Origin: Shewanella sp. VB17
Lineage (GTDB): Bacteria; Pseudomonadota; Gammaproteobacteria; Enterobacterales; Shewanellaceae
Direction of reading: 5' to 3'
Length of the DNA stretch: 64,000 nucleotides
Assembly: GCF_013248905.1 (NCBI RefSeq)
Contig: NZ_JABRVS010000001.1
Coordinates: 4,278,001 to 4,342,000, forward strand
Positions within the stretch are counted from its first letter, which is position 1; every line of letters starts with the position of its first letter. A program made the position numbers and the translations under genes. The notes below the pieces were generated by a model. The model was not told the origin of the DNA. It saw only the letters and a program-made list of their open reading frames with translations, and searched no databases. Of the stretch, positions 8,932 through 18,476 are shown piece by piece.

Positions 8932-10164
8932 TCACGGAACCGCTAACACGGCACAGTTACACAAGTCTTCGCTTTCAAATACCGTCATATCTCCAGCGAC
9001 TAATCCAGGAACAGGAAACACACGCACTGTTAATGGTTTATTTAACCGGTACGCCATTGTCCCCGTATCTCTCATCAAGGCTGATATTTTATCAATTGAG
9101 GTATCCCCAGGAATGGGCACCGTATCTAAGCCAATGCCACAAACTGAGCTATATGTTAACAAAGAGCGAATATCGAAATGTGAACTCACCGTCCCTTGAG
9201 CTAACCCCATGTCTTCAGTTAATGCCAACATTAACCCTGAAAAGCCGACCAAATCGACACCTTTAACCGATTTAAATACCTTAGTTAATAATGCCGATGC
9301 TTCAACTGTGCCTGAAGCACCAAAGTACTCCACGCCCATCAGTTCATACACTTCGGCCATGCTCGCACAATTTTTAGAGGGCGCTGCTGAGCTATCAAAG
9401 CCAGAAAAAGCAAATGTCATATTAATAGGTGATTGATCTATTATGTTTTGGATCTGAGATATATGATACTGAAGCGCTGTACTCATCGCCTCATAGTAAC
9501 CTTTGAACAAAGCATTATGGGCTTTCCCCTCTGCGTCTTGATTAAAATCCTTAAGTACATTAACTAATAAGTCTGGCGTTTCCAAACCAATAACAAACCG
9601 GTTTCCAAGTGCACTTTTATGATAGCTTGCAGGAAAGTAAGGGATCAAAGGCTCACAGTTAAAATTAACCGTAAAGTTAAAGTTTCCTTCGCCTCTTGGC
9701 GTGATATTACTTATTTTTTTTATCGCTGCAGCTGAGTGCATAATAAGTTCATTATCGAGAATACCACATTCATCAAGAGCAACATTGACACAAACATTAC
9801 ATAAATCGCCAAACTCTTTAATCAATTCTGGCAGCATGTCGATTTCATTCTTGGTGTTAGCTTCGCCAATCGCAAACCGAACACGAACGCCTGATGTATC
9901 AGAAGAGTTCAATAATTGGCTGAGATAGGTTAAATCAGCACTTGCCAGTGCTAGGCTATCTGTATTGAGGTATTCTCCGAATGGGTTAGTTACAATTCTA
10001 ACCGATTGTACCGTATAACCATTTTCTTGCATTTCTGCAGATAAATCAGCACAAAATGTTGATGCCTTAACAATTTCTTGCTCCCAAAGCTCCTTGTCAT
10101 CAGTCAAGGATAAAAAAGTCGTTATTGTTCTGACTGTACACAGTTCTTTATTTTTATAACTCAT
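8932..10164 (-). CDS. DUF711-family protein, 410 aa
   Basis: The C-terminal third carries segments that I associate with DUF711: SVCGIGLDTVPIPGDTS, then LNKPLTVRVFPVPG and GDMTVFE. The N-terminus VRTITTFLSL also fits. The family's activity is unknown; no cofactor motif is obvious, but several Cys residues recur. It is last in a same-strand group after a 122-residue SnoaL-like gene and a 332-residue unknown gene, with 89 bases to the former. No link to neighbouring metabolism can be drawn from sequence alone. Confidence 0.7.
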   Translation of the reverse strand: MSYKNKELCTVRTITTFLSLTDDKELWEQEIVKASTFCADLSAEMQENGYTVQSVRIVTNPFGEYLNTDSLALASADLTYLSQLLNSSDTSGVRVRFAIGEANTKNEIDMLPELIKEFGDLCNVCVNVALDECGILDNELIMHSAAAIKKISNITPRGEGNFNFTVNFNCEPLIPYFPASYHKSALGNRFVIGLETPDLLVNVLKDFNQDAEGKAHNALFKGYYEAMSTALQYHISQIQNIIDQSPINMTFAFSGFDSSAAPSKNCASMAEVYELMGVEYFGASGTVEASALLTKVFKSVKGVDLVGFSGLMLALTEDMGLAQGTVSSHFDIRSLLTYSSVCGIGLDTVPIPGDTSIDKISALMRDTGTMAYRLNKPLTVRVFPVPGLVAGDMTVFESEDLCNCAVLAVP

Positions 10165-10253
10165 TACAACTTCCTTATGAGGTTTACTCTAACCCCATTT
10201 TTCCATCAGCGTTAGATCCTTAAAATGCGATATTCTTATTGTATTTTTTGATA

Positions 10254-10622
10254 TTAAAAAGCACTTTTCCATTGCACGGTGTCAACAAACCAACGTTCTT
10301 CTGAAATTTTGTCTTCTTTAAATTTAAAAAGAACTGACAATTGAGAGCCTGCTACTTTCGCTGATCGCCATTCAACGATTGACACCACTTCCCGCTCACC
10401 TTTCAAATGGCGAATGCAGGTGATTTCAAATTTAGGCGGGAGAACCTCTCCAAAACCATTCAATGCTTGACGAAATGCTTGCCGACCTTCGAGAATATCA
10501 GCCTGCCCAGGCATAATAAAAATCATGTCCTCAACATAGTCTTCTATCAAGGCATCAAAATCACCACGACCTACTGCATCCCATCCCCTTTGCACTATTT
10601 CTAATAAATTTATATCTGGCAT
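10254..10622 (-). CDS. SnoaL-like / NTF2-fold protein, 122 aa
   Basis: A small single-domain protein with the pattern of the SnoaL-like polyketide-cyclase/NTF2 superfamily: N-terminal helix ending RGDFDALIEDYVEDMIFIMPG, then the strands of the cone fold with VVSIVEWRSAKVAGSQLSV. Such proteins are isomerases, cyclases or binding subunits, so the fold does not fix a function. Its start lies one base after the stop of the upstream gene, so it is clearly in an operon with it, and DUF711 follows. Confidence 0.75.
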   Translation of the reverse strand: MPDINLLEIVQRGWDAVGRGDFDALIEDYVEDMIFIMPGQADILEGRQAFRQALNGFGEVLPPKFEITCIRHLKGEREVVSIVEWRSAKVAGSQLSVLFKFKEDKISEERWFVDTVQWKSAF

Positions 10623-10623
10623 T

Positions 10624-11622
10624 TTAGTAAGCCTCGCTGGAAAAATAACAACATATTTTGTATAAGTTTGCTTTTATCTCTAAGCTATCGACACGATCCC
10701 ACATACTAACCAATGCCGCAGCAAGTGTGATTTGATGTATGTTCCGTGTTGAGCCATATATCAAATGATTAATGGCTTGATGAAATGCTGCTCTATCGGT
10801 ATTAGCCACTAATGTTTCAAATATAGCCTGATTGAGAACGTCATCAGCATCAGGGAAAACCCAATTAGACTGTTCAATAATAAAGGCTAACACTCCTTCT
10901 CTAAATTCAGCACTGACCAAGTCTTCAGCGTCTAGTAACCAGGACAAACAAATTAAATTATGTCCCCAAAACCCTGGTTGAGAAACCGCTTTTAAAATAG
11001 CATTTTCAACGGATATCTCTTGAATTAACGAACACGTATTCTGTGGGTATTCGATGTGGTTGTTATGATAATACGTAGAGGTCACAAACTCAGTAAACCT
11101 CTCTATTGCATAAGGGAGTTGTTGTGCATCTAAACTTGGCCAAAGTCGTTTAAATGATAGCAGTATTGAAACGGTATGCAGTAAATACTCATTCCCCTCA
11201 ATAGCTTGCTTCTCATAAAATGAAAATATCTCTTCAATACTAGAATGCGCTAACCAAGATTTCATGGCAATATATGAGGCAGGAAACAAGCCTCTTTTGA
11301 GTATGCCGTCTATTCTTTGCGGATGAAAACACTGACTTTCGATACTTGGACTAAACAATACCTCGGTCGCTAATTCATCATGGGCAATGAGCTCATGGCA
11401 TTTTTGCCAACCTTGGTCGTTAAAATCATCTAATTTCACCTCTAAAAAACAAGCGGATAAAAACGCTTTAAGGCTGTGTGATTGATGTATTATTGCTGTT
11501 CTTCGTAGTGCATCTTCAAGTACATCTGATTTTTTCACTAACACTCCTGTAGACTTGGCCGCAACCACATCCCTATTATTGTTCATCATTGGCAGATTTG
11601 AGAGTATCATAATCTTACCCAC
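10624..11622 (-). CDS. Unknown, mostly helical protein, 332 aa
   Basis: I do not recognise this family. The sequence is predicted soluble and alpha-helical, without signal peptide or membrane segment. Conspicuous Trp/His-rich segments are QPGFWGHNLICLSWLLDAED (about residues 211-230) and RNIHQITLAAALVSMWD (about 298-314). The frame starts at GTG 11622 just after GAGGGAGTT; an in-frame ATG four codons later is an alternative. It leads a three-gene group with the SnoaL-like and DUF711 genes, one base from the former, which argues for a common role. Confidence 0.65.
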   Translation of the reverse strand: MGKIMILSNLPMMNNNRDVVAAKSTGVLVKKSDVLEDALRRTAIIHQSHSLKAFLSACFLEVKLDDFNDQGWQKCHELIAHDELATEVLFSPSIESQCFHPQRIDGILKRGLFPASYIAMKSWLAHSSIEEIFSFYEKQAIEGNEYLLHTVSILLSFKRLWPSLDAQQLPYAIERFTEFVTSTYYHNNHIEYPQNTCSLIQEISVENAILKAVSQPGFWGHNLICLSWLLDAEDLVSAEFREGVLAFIIEQSNWVFPDADDVLNQAIFETLVANTDRAAFHQAINHLIYGSTRNIHQITLAAALVSMWDRVDSLEIKANLYKICCYFSSEAY

Positions 11623-11891
11623 AACTCCCTCATAAATGGTTCAATACACATTCGCTAGAACTCAGAAAAAATACATGTATATGGCATTGTTATTTCAAAT
11701 ATCCTTAGTGAGGTTAATATTTATTATTAACAAAATCACCAAATAAAAAATAAAATGGCTTCATTATATTTAGATGGCTTGTTTTAAAATTATTCTTATA
11801 TAACATATATCAGATAATGAATTTAATCAGTATTATTTACCTTTGGTGATGAATTAATCCATTTTTCTATTTTATTTTAGGTGTTAATCAA

Positions 11892-12416
11892 TTGAATATA
11901 TTCGCGACTACAGACATTAAAAACAGACATTATGGTGTGGCTCTTTGGGCTGGATTCCTAGGTGGTAATCTAGCCAGTTTTGTTAAATGGGGGACTGAAA
12001 TTCCTTTTCCACCTCGCACACCAGACAGAGCAATCCCTCCAATGGAAATGTTAATGGATTTAGGCGTTAAAGCGCAAGATTTGACATTCAATTATTCTGA
12101 ACATGTGATCAATTGGGGCGTTGCTGGTATTCATCATGGTTTTTCTATTGTATTCGCCATGCTGTACTGTTTATGTGCTGAAATCTTTCCCAGTATTAAA
12201 TTATGGCAAGGAGCCATGTTTGCTATTTTTATTACACTAGGGTTTCATGGTGTGCTGCTTCCTCTTTTTGATTGGGCTCCACCTATGTGGAGCTTGCCTT
12301 ACAATGAACTATTTTCAGAAACATTTGGCCATATACTGTGGATGTGGGCGATTGAAATTTGTAGAAGAGACATACGCAATCGGATAACAAAAAAACCAGA
12401 TGCTGAAATGATATAG
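11892..12416 (+). CDS. yagU: YagU-family inner-membrane protein, 174 aa
   Basis: Very similar in order and spacing of motifs to E. coli YagU (DUF1440): the KNRHYGVALWAGFLGG start, FVKWGTEIPFPPRTPDR, and the C-terminal SETFGHILWMWAIEICRRD. Four to five membrane helices. YagU has been linked to acid resistance in E. coli; here the role is inferred only by family. The best start is an unusual TTG at 11892, with AGGTG about 8 bases upstream. Monocistronic by layout, followed by a hairpin at 12464-12510. The 268-base gap before it is very AT-rich and holds no visible gene. Confidence 0.88.
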   Translation: MNIFATTDIKNRHYGVALWAGFLGGNLASFVKWGTEIPFPPRTPDRAIPPMEMLMDLGVKAQDLTFNYSEHVINWGVAGIHHGFSIVFAMLYCLCAEIFPSIKLWQGAMFAIFITLGFHGVLLPLFDWAPPMWSLPYNELFSETFGHILWMWAIEICRRDIRNRITKKPDAEMI

Positions 12417-12463
12417 TTAAGCACTTAGTATAAAATTATGAATATCGACATTAACATGAATAT

Positions 12464-12510
12464 AAAGCAACCACCATACTCTCTATTAATGGTGAGCGGT
12501 GCTTTATTTT
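12464..12510 (+). terminator. Probable terminator after yagU
   Basis: An imperfect stem pairs AAAGC...ACCAT (12464-12477) with ATGGT...GCTTT (12489-12505) and is followed by ATTTTATC. It lies 48 bases after the yagU stop. Confidence 0.6.
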
Positions 12511-12577
12511 ATCATAAATGACATTATTGACTGACGAGCCTGTATCATACCCAAACTTAACATAAAGAAATTTTAGG

Positions 12578-13504
12578 ATGCATAACGTGCTGAATCAAAT
12601 TGAACCAGGCATAAGGGAACTGGTTACAGACTTCATTGAAGCTGGGTGTCCCTGTCCGTCTAAACAATCAGTCATTCAACGTAGACAAGGGTACATAAAT
12701 AGCACTGTATTAGCGGGCGCTAGCCCTCAAATGCATCAAGAATACCAAGATAATCTCAATGGTATCAAAGTTAAAATATTTAAGCCTACATCTGAAGAGA
12801 AACTAGCCTTAACAATATATTTTCATGGCGGTTGTTTTATCAGTGGTGGATTTGCAACTCACGAACAGCAATTGAGACAGTTAGCAAAACTATCAAATAC
12901 GATTGTTATCTGCATCCAATATCGACTTGCCCCCCAACACCATTATCCCGCAGCACATGATGATGCTTATAACGCCGCTATATTTATCCGTGAACATGCT
13001 AACAAGTATGGTGGCGATCCCAAAAAAATAACCTTTGTAGGCGATAGTGCTGGCGCTCACCTCGCTTTAATCACATCTTTAAGATTAAAGAGAGACACTG
13101 ATTGGTTACCACAAAAGCAAATTCTAATTTATCCAATGTTAGATGCACTAGGTAGCTCAAAAAGTTATGCAGAAAACGGTCAACATTTCGTCATTACGCG
13201 TTCAATGCTACTTTCAGGTTTTGAAATGTATTTAGCTGGAACCAATATTAATAGTCAGCATCCTGAAATATCTCCTTTACAGCGTGACGACTTTTTGGGA
13301 TTACCTCCAACATATATAATCACTGCCGAATTTGACCCATTAAGAGATGAAGGTGAGCAGCTGTATAAAAAACTACTTGCAAGTGGTGTAGAAGCCTATT
13401 GCGAGAGATATTTAGGCGTTATTCATGGTTTCTTCCAACTCTCAGCTGTGAGTCAGTCAGCAGTCAGGTGCATTGAAAACATCGCTAAACAAATTGTACG
13501 CTAA
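12578..13504 (+). CDS. Alpha/beta-hydrolase (HSL-type esterase), 308 aa
   Basis: A cytosolic carboxylesterase/lipase-like enzyme of the hormone-sensitive-lipase group. The oxyanion-hole motif HGG is in YFHGGCFISGG (about residues 84-94), the nucleophile Ser in GDSAG (about 152-156), the acid in EFDPLRDEG and the His in IHGFFQ near residue 288, so the triad is complete. Length is normal. The ATG at 12578 directly follows AGG; a GTG at 12587 has better spacing and may be the real start. An insertion sequence lies just downstream. Confidence 0.88.
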   Translation: MHNVLNQIEPGIRELVTDFIEAGCPCPSKQSVIQRRQGYINSTVLAGASPQMHQEYQDNLNGIKVKIFKPTSEEKLALTIYFHGGCFISGGFATHEQQLRQLAKLSNTIVICIQYRLAPQHHYPAAHDDAYNAAIFIREHANKYGGDPKKITFVGDSAGAHLALITSLRLKRDTDWLPQKQILIYPMLDALGSSKSYAENGQHFVITRSMLLSGFEMYLAGTNINSQHPEISPLQRDDFLGLPPTYIITAEFDPLRDEGEQLYKKLLASGVEAYCERYLGVIHGFFQLSAVSQSAVRCIENIAKQIVR

Positions 13505-13622
13505 CAGCATTCATGATAAAAAGTTATATTTCATTCTAGGCACAATGTGTAACGAGCAGCTATGGTCGAAGCTGGTACCCCATTTACATCCCTCAATTGG
13601 GACCGATCATTTAAGGGGTGTT

Positions 13623-15292
13623 TAGGGTAACAGATCCAATAGCGATCCCCAGTTTAGGTTATGCCGCACTGGTTTATTTTCACTCTATGTTTTGAGTGGT
13701 TTTAATGACTTATTTTTGTGGGCGGGAACCCCAAAAGACTGAGCCAATCGGTCACAGTCTTGCCCGACAGTAATTCATAAGCTGATGTACCCTGATGTCG
13801 TCCCCAGCGACGATGACGCAGATTATGCCATGCCTTAAAAAGTTCAAGGAATCCTTGATTAACCCCTTTTCTTACGTACAGATAAGAGCGAAGAGTAGCG
13901 TTAAATCCTTCAATGGCACTGGAAGCCATATGGCGAGTTTGAAACAGTCCTTCTATTGTTGCCTTGATCGCATTCACGCCCTCTTCATCAAGCTCGCGAC
14001 AAAGCAGATAATAGGCCCCAACCATTTCTTTACTGACTTGTTTTCGCTTCCACGGGTTCATTTTCTTAAGTTTCCTCTTGCGCTCAATGATACGACAAGT
14101 CAATGAAATAGCCTCATCTGAATAGTCACTTTTCAACGCCGATAAGTGTTGATATATCGCTGATGTCGCAAGAGTTAATCCTTTTATGCGATTTTCTAAG
14201 TAAAGCGCAACACGAGTACAATCATGATGTTGAGTTTCTCGTAACGTCGCTACCGCTTGGGTTAATAACTGCTGGGCAGTGTCAGCCGTTATCAACTCAC
14301 CTGTGTTAAAATTAACGCTGCAAAATGCCAGGCGAATTTGTTGAACCGCCTGGACGGCTAAGGTATATCTGTCAATGGCTGCCGCGCATTTCTTCTTCGC
14401 CCAATCTAATGATTTTGCTAAACTTCGCTTATTATCAGGGGAGGATTTGAGGTATTTCTTTTGTGCATCCGCTTCATAGGCAATATGACGATAGGCTTTG
14501 TTTTCGAGTTTTAATCGGGATTTCCCCGCTAAATAAACGGCATGAAAAGCATCATCTCGCTGCTCTATTGCATCAAAGGTCAATTCAACCCCTTTGGCAA
14601 TCCCTTTCGCCCCATCTTTAACGACATGCTTAGTCGCCAGACCTTGCTGTTTAGCTTCTTTGAGCACCCATGCCCATGTTGCGGCATCACGTGATGTCTC
14701 ATGTGATAACGAAAATTAATACCCACTATCAAGGTCAATCCCCGCCAGTACAGGCTCTCCTTGACTAAACATTTCATCAATGGCGATACTGTTGATCTTG
14801 TCGAGCGGGACGGTTTTGTTAAAGAGTGCCGCTTGTTCTTGTGCTTCAACGATCACCCCTTGGATATAGCCAAAACTCACGGAGCAACCGGGATAGATAA
14901 TAGGAATTTGTTCTTGAATGGCGCGAATTGAATTGGCTGATGTAATCGATAGCGCCACGATAGTTCGGCGAAGCTGTGACTTATCCACCCCAACACAGGT
15001 AATGTATTGAGGCTGATTCTTGTCACTGCACAGGTCGTTGAAAGCGTTGAATATCGCATCACGGGCTGTGTATACGGCTTTACGGGAGATGGAAAATTCG
15101 TTCGCTAGCGAAGTAATTGCTCCATGAGCTTGGCAAGCGGCGGTTTTTAGTAGAAGATCGAGTTTGTCTGAGGGAGTTAGTTGTGTTTGATAAAGCATGG
15201 GGTTCTTGTTGTTATCGTCATTGTTTTGCAGAACAATTACATTAAAAATGTAGCTTGATCCCTCAGGCTTCAATTGTCAATTTGTTACCCTA
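13623..15292 (-). mobile_element. Insertion sequence with a nonsense-interrupted transposase
   Basis: The ends share a short inverted repeat, TAGGGTAACA at 13623-13632 and TGTTACCCTA at 15283-15292, enclosing one transposase frame. Outside them is an imperfect 24-base direct repeat that starts CCCTCAATTG (13590 and 15306). The element separates an intact esterase from a hydrolase remnant. The exact termini and IS family are uncertain. Confidence 0.65.
13702..15273 (-). pseudogene. Transposase gene broken by one in-frame TAA
   Basis: Two minus-strand frames, 14716-15273 and 13702-14667, are in the same phase, separated only by a TAA at 14716-14718 followed by 16 sense codons. Read through, they give one protein of about 500 residues with an N-terminal helix-turn-helix-like region (SISRKAVYTARDAI) and a C-terminal part containing HMASSAIEGFNATLRSYLYV. 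The true start is probably the internal Met at 15198. I cannot place the IS family. With one nonsense codon, the gene is probably inactive unless suppressed. Confidence 0.75.
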
Positions 15293-15316
15293 GTTTGATG
15301 GGTTCCCCTCAATTGA

Positions 15317-15655
15317 GCCGATTTATTTAACGATACCCGCAGAAAAAATTTTGATGAACTGATAGCGTTAATCTCGAGCATGGATAACAACCTCGGCAAA
15401 AATGAATTAATTAGCCAGTACCAATATACCTCAATAAGAAAAGATCTTTCACCAACCCTAGATCAGCTTCCATCGCAGACTTATTTTTACTATAGCGAAG
15501 GTGATCAGCTAATTGATTTACCATGGTTTAATCAAATCAGAGCATCAAACACCGAGTTATCAGTCATTTCTACATCAGGTTCTGGCCACATGCTTCCCTT
15601 AGAAAAACCACGCGAGTTAGCAGAACACATCAATGCATGGATAACATTAGCTTAA
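15317..15655 (+). pseudogene. C-terminal remnant of an alpha/beta-hydrolase
   Basis: An open frame from just after a TGA at 15314-15316 gives about 112 residues that look like the end of an alpha/beta-hydrolase: TYFYYSEGDQLIDLPWF (the acid-residue strand), then STSGSGHMLPLEKP with the catalytic His, then the closing helix. The nucleophile elbow and everything before it are gone, presumably lost when the insertion sequence arrived. The ATG at 15380 is an internal Met with no ribosome site. Confidence 0.7.
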
Positions 15656-15745
15656 GATATGTTCATGGCTATAAACCACTTACGGCCTCTTATCTCAGGT
15701 AAAGGATAGTGAAGGGTGATAACAGAGGCCTAACACCATAATAAG

Positions 15746-15823
15746 CCTCTATATTTAACCTCTATATTTAACCTCTATATTTAACCTCTATATTTAACCT
15801 CTATATTTAACCTCTGATGTTAA
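15746..15823 (+). repeat. 13-bp tandem repeat, five perfect and one degenerate unit
   Basis: The unit CCTCTATATTTAA is repeated head-to-tail at 15746, 15759, 15772, 15785 and 15798, then CCTCTGATGTTAA. It lies between the hydrolase remnant and the bacterioferritin stop. No spacers, so not CRISPR; likely length-variable by slippage. Confidence 0.95.
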
Positions 15824-15850
15824 ATAAACTGCAGGTGAAGTGACATTAAC

Positions 15851-16318
15851 TCACATCTTGGATTGTAAGTAGTTCTGCAATCCAATTTTATCAATTAAAC
15901 CCAATTGCTTTTCAAGCCAATGCATGTGATCTGATTCAGTGTCATCCAGTAACACCTCTAAGATCTCACGGGTCTGATAATCTTTTTTCTTCTCGCATAG
16001 GGTAATCGCCTTACGCAGGTTATCGGCAACGTAATACTCATAATTAAGATCACTTTTGAGCATATCCTGAGTATTCTTGCCTATGTTCAGTGCTTCACGA
16101 CTGGCCACATCTGGTGTGCCTTCTAAAAACAAGATACGTTGCACTAATTTTTTTGCATGCTCTCGCTCATCATCTGACTCATGAGAGATACGTTGATGCA
16201 ACTCATTTAAGCCCCAATCTTCATACATCAACCCATGGACAAAATATTGATCCATTGCCGATAATTCACCGGTCAACAGCTGATTGAGTGTATCGATAAC
16301 CTCTTTATCACCTTTCAT
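15851..16318 (-). CDS. bfr: Bacterioferritin subunit without haem-ligand Met
   Basis: An iron-storage protein subunit that assembles into a 24-mer shell. The dinuclear ferroxidase ligands are present: Glu18, Glu51, His54, Glu94, and Glu128/His131 (one-residue shift from the E. coli numbering). Position 52, the Met that ligates haem between subunits in classical Bfr, is Arg (SDDEREH). At 155 residues the length is normal. The upstream partner gene (16328-16798) has the opposite pattern. They are 9 bases apart and surely co-transcribed, so a mixed shell is likely. Confidence 0.93.
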   Translation of the reverse strand: MKGDKEVIDTLNQLLTGELSAMDQYFVHGLMYEDWGLNELHQRISHESDDEREHAKKLVQRILFLEGTPDVASREALNIGKNTQDMLKSDLNYEYYVADNLRKAITLCEKKKDYQTREILEVLLDDTESDHMHWLEKQLGLIDKIGLQNYLQSKM

Positions 16319-16327
16319 ATTTGCCTC

Positions 16328-16798
16328 TTATTTGTCCATTTTTGATTGTAAGTAATTTTGAATACCTGTCAGGTTAATTAACTCTTGCTGAGCCTCAAGC
16401 CAATCTAGGTGCTCTTCTTCATCTTCAAGAATATCTTCCAGCATATCTCGGCTAACATAATCTCGCTCAGTTTCGCATAACTCAATGGAGCCACGCAGTA
16501 ACACCAGTTGTTCCTCCAACATCTCTTTGTCGCAGCTGAGCATTTCTTCACTGTGTTCGCCTATGCGTAATCTTTGTAACATTTGTAAATTAGGCAAACC
16601 TTCAAGAAACAGCACTCGCTCAATTAATTTATCAGCATGCTTCATGTCCTGAATGGATTTTTTGTATTCGACTTTATCGAGTGACTCCAGCCCCCAATTT
16701 TTAAACATTCTGGCGTGAAGGAAGTACTGGTTTATTGCTGTCAGCTCAAAGGTAAGTACCTTATTCAGCTGACTCACTACCTTAGGTTGGCCTTTCAT
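16328..16798 (-). CDS. bfr: Bacterioferritin subunit with haem Met but altered ferroxidase site
   Basis: A second ferritin-fold subunit, 156 residues from the ATG at 16798, which has GGAGA 7 bases upstream (the frame extends 8 residues further). It keeps Met52 (QDMKH), the haem ligand, but ferroxidase residue 51 is Asp instead of Glu, and position 94 is Leu instead of Glu. It can therefore probably bind haem but not oxidise iron well. First gene of the bfr pair. Such split pairs are known in other proteobacteria (for example Neisseria BfrA/BfrB), where both are needed for a working heteropolymer. Confidence 0.93.
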   Translation of the reverse strand: MKGQPKVVSQLNKVLTFELTAINQYFLHARMFKNWGLESLDKVEYKKSIQDMKHADKLIERVLFLEGLPNLQMLQRLRIGEHSEEMLSCDKEMLEEQLVLLRGSIELCETERDYVSRDMLEDILEDEEEHLDWLEAQQELINLTGIQNYLQSKMDK

Positions 16799-17301
16799 TT
16801 GATTGTCTCCAAAATTAAACACGCGTTAAGAAATAAATCTCCCTAGTCAATAGAGACTAATACACATTCCAAAAAAATACCAATTCCCTTAAATATCATA
16901 ATGTTGCTAATCAAACACGTTATCATTTAGATTAGCAAAGAGCTTAATTGAAGAAGTATTCCAAAGAGGTATAAATACAATAGAGTTTCAGGGCTTTATC
17001 ATTAAAGCTATGGATTAATCATCTCGAGACAGCGTTGCTCTTTCCATTTTAACGGAAATTAATACCACTATACCTCTACAAAATAAGACAATAATGACAC
17101 GATCTACATTGACAGATATACCGTAAACATCTCTGTGCTAAAAAATATTATTCACTTAATGTTCACTAAGAAAGTGGTTACAAGTGCATAGCTTGTTTTA
17201 GTTTTAAAATTGGGTGTCGGTGTAGATTCAGGTTTAAGTAAAAAAACATAAGTAACAACAATATGCCCAAATAACTGATGATAAAACAGCGACAACAATG
17301 C
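16799..17301. other. Non-coding, AT-rich gap upstream of the bfr pair
   Basis: About 500 bases without a credible gene. The part nearest bfr should hold its promoter; a GTTATCATTTAGATTAGC-like stretch near 16920 faintly resembles a Fur box, but the match is too poor to call. The rest is AT-rich with no strong hairpin. Confidence 0.5.
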
Positions 17302-18303
17302 TTAAAACAGCTCGATATCATCTTCTATCGTTAACGGGATAATTGAGCCGTCGGCGACTAAATCTTCGTACAGCCCCACTCGATTACGGCCGGTTTCTTT
17401 AATATGATACAAGGCTTTATCCGCTTTTATCAGCAGTTCGCTGGGCTCTTCAACACTATTGACTTCGATGATCCCCATCGAGATGGTCACGTTGACTTCA
17501 CGACCATGATTAATAGACAATTTGTGAGAAAAGTCTTCGCACAGGGTCAACATATCAGCTTTAGTGCGTTTTGACATTAACACCACAAACTCATCACCGC
17601 CAAACCTAAATATGCTGTCGTGTTCGTTGAAAGTGGCTTTCATTACCTTCACCATATCAAGCAATATTTCATCACCATAGAGATGGCCAAAGGTGTCGTT
17701 AATCAATTTAAATTTATCGATATCAAAAATACACAGCCAGTGACTTTGTAAACTTGGCTGGTATTTTTCTGGTTCGATAACCCCATCAATCGCAGCTTTT
17801 CTTAACGCTTGAGTCACTTTCATTAATCGAGGCAGAAAGGCTTTTCTATTTAGCAACCCAGTTAACGGATCGGTTTCACTCTCAATCACCATAGACTGAA
17901 AGTTCTCATACACTTTCGAAAAACCAATCAGCATTTGAATATCTTGTGCACAAAGATGTTCACTGGTGACCCATAAAATCATCACCACGCTGTCTTTTAA
18001 CATAATGGGGATCGCGATTTGTTCACGCGTTTTGGGTTCACCTAAAGGAGTCGATACTTGAGCCACCGCATGGGTTTTTAGGCATTCGTGGAATACATGA
18101 CAGGCGCTTACATCAGCCTGTAAGCTTAATTGATTCGCGGCAGCATGGCGATCAAGATAGGGATCTACCGCTAGTATTTTTACCTGCTCAACCTTGACCA
18201 TCTGCATGACGGTTGACACTAAACTTTCTGCCAACGAATCCAATTGACGCTGATCAGTCATTTGGACTATCGATTCTAAAACCGCTTGCGGTTTTTTACT
18301 CAT
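17302..18303 (-). CDS. GGDEF-domain diguanylate cyclase with N-terminal sensor-like region
   Basis: Makes cyclic di-GMP from two GTP. The C-terminal GGDEF domain (about residues 145-325) has the intact signature RFGGDEF plus the DPLTGLLNRKAF start and FDIDKFKLINDTFGH metal/guanine segment. The RxxD inhibitory site five residues before GGDEF is absent (NEHD), so product inhibition is probably lost. The first 140 residues look like a GAF-type fold, cytoplasmic, with no membrane helix. Monocistronic; in the gap before the nqr terminator. Confidence 0.92.
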   Translation of the reverse strand: MSKKPQAVLESIVQMTDQRQLDSLAESLVSTVMQMVKVEQVKILAVDPYLDRHAAANQLSLQADVSACHVFHECLKTHAVAQVSTPLGEPKTREQIAIPIMLKDSVVMILWVTSEHLCAQDIQMLIGFSKVYENFQSMVIESETDPLTGLLNRKAFLPRLMKVTQALRKAAIDGVIEPEKYQPSLQSHWLCIFDIDKFKLINDTFGHLYGDEILLDMVKVMKATFNEHDSIFRFGGDEFVVLMSKRTKADMLTLCEDFSHKLSINHGREVNVTISMGIIEVNSVEEPSELLIKADKALYHIKETGRNRVGLYEDLVADGSIIPLTIEDDIELF

Positions 18304-18476
18304 AATAAAGACTTATGGTTAATTGCGTAGAAGTCATATTAACTGTACACCCCACAAACACTGTGATCATTAAGATATTAAGTATAGTTGACAGACAACA
18401 GCCAAGGAGGGGATCTAACAAAAACTAAGCTGGTACATATCACCTTGGCGGCTGACCATTGTATCAGCGACAAAAT

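Noticed and set aside
15746..15823. Tandem 13-bp units considered as a CRISPR array
   Set aside because: Units are adjacent with no spacers and no cas genes are present; the same applies to 49642-49685 and 38960-39016.
16905..16945. Possible Fur box before the bfr pair
   Set aside because: Only a partial likeness to the consensus; not strong enough to call.
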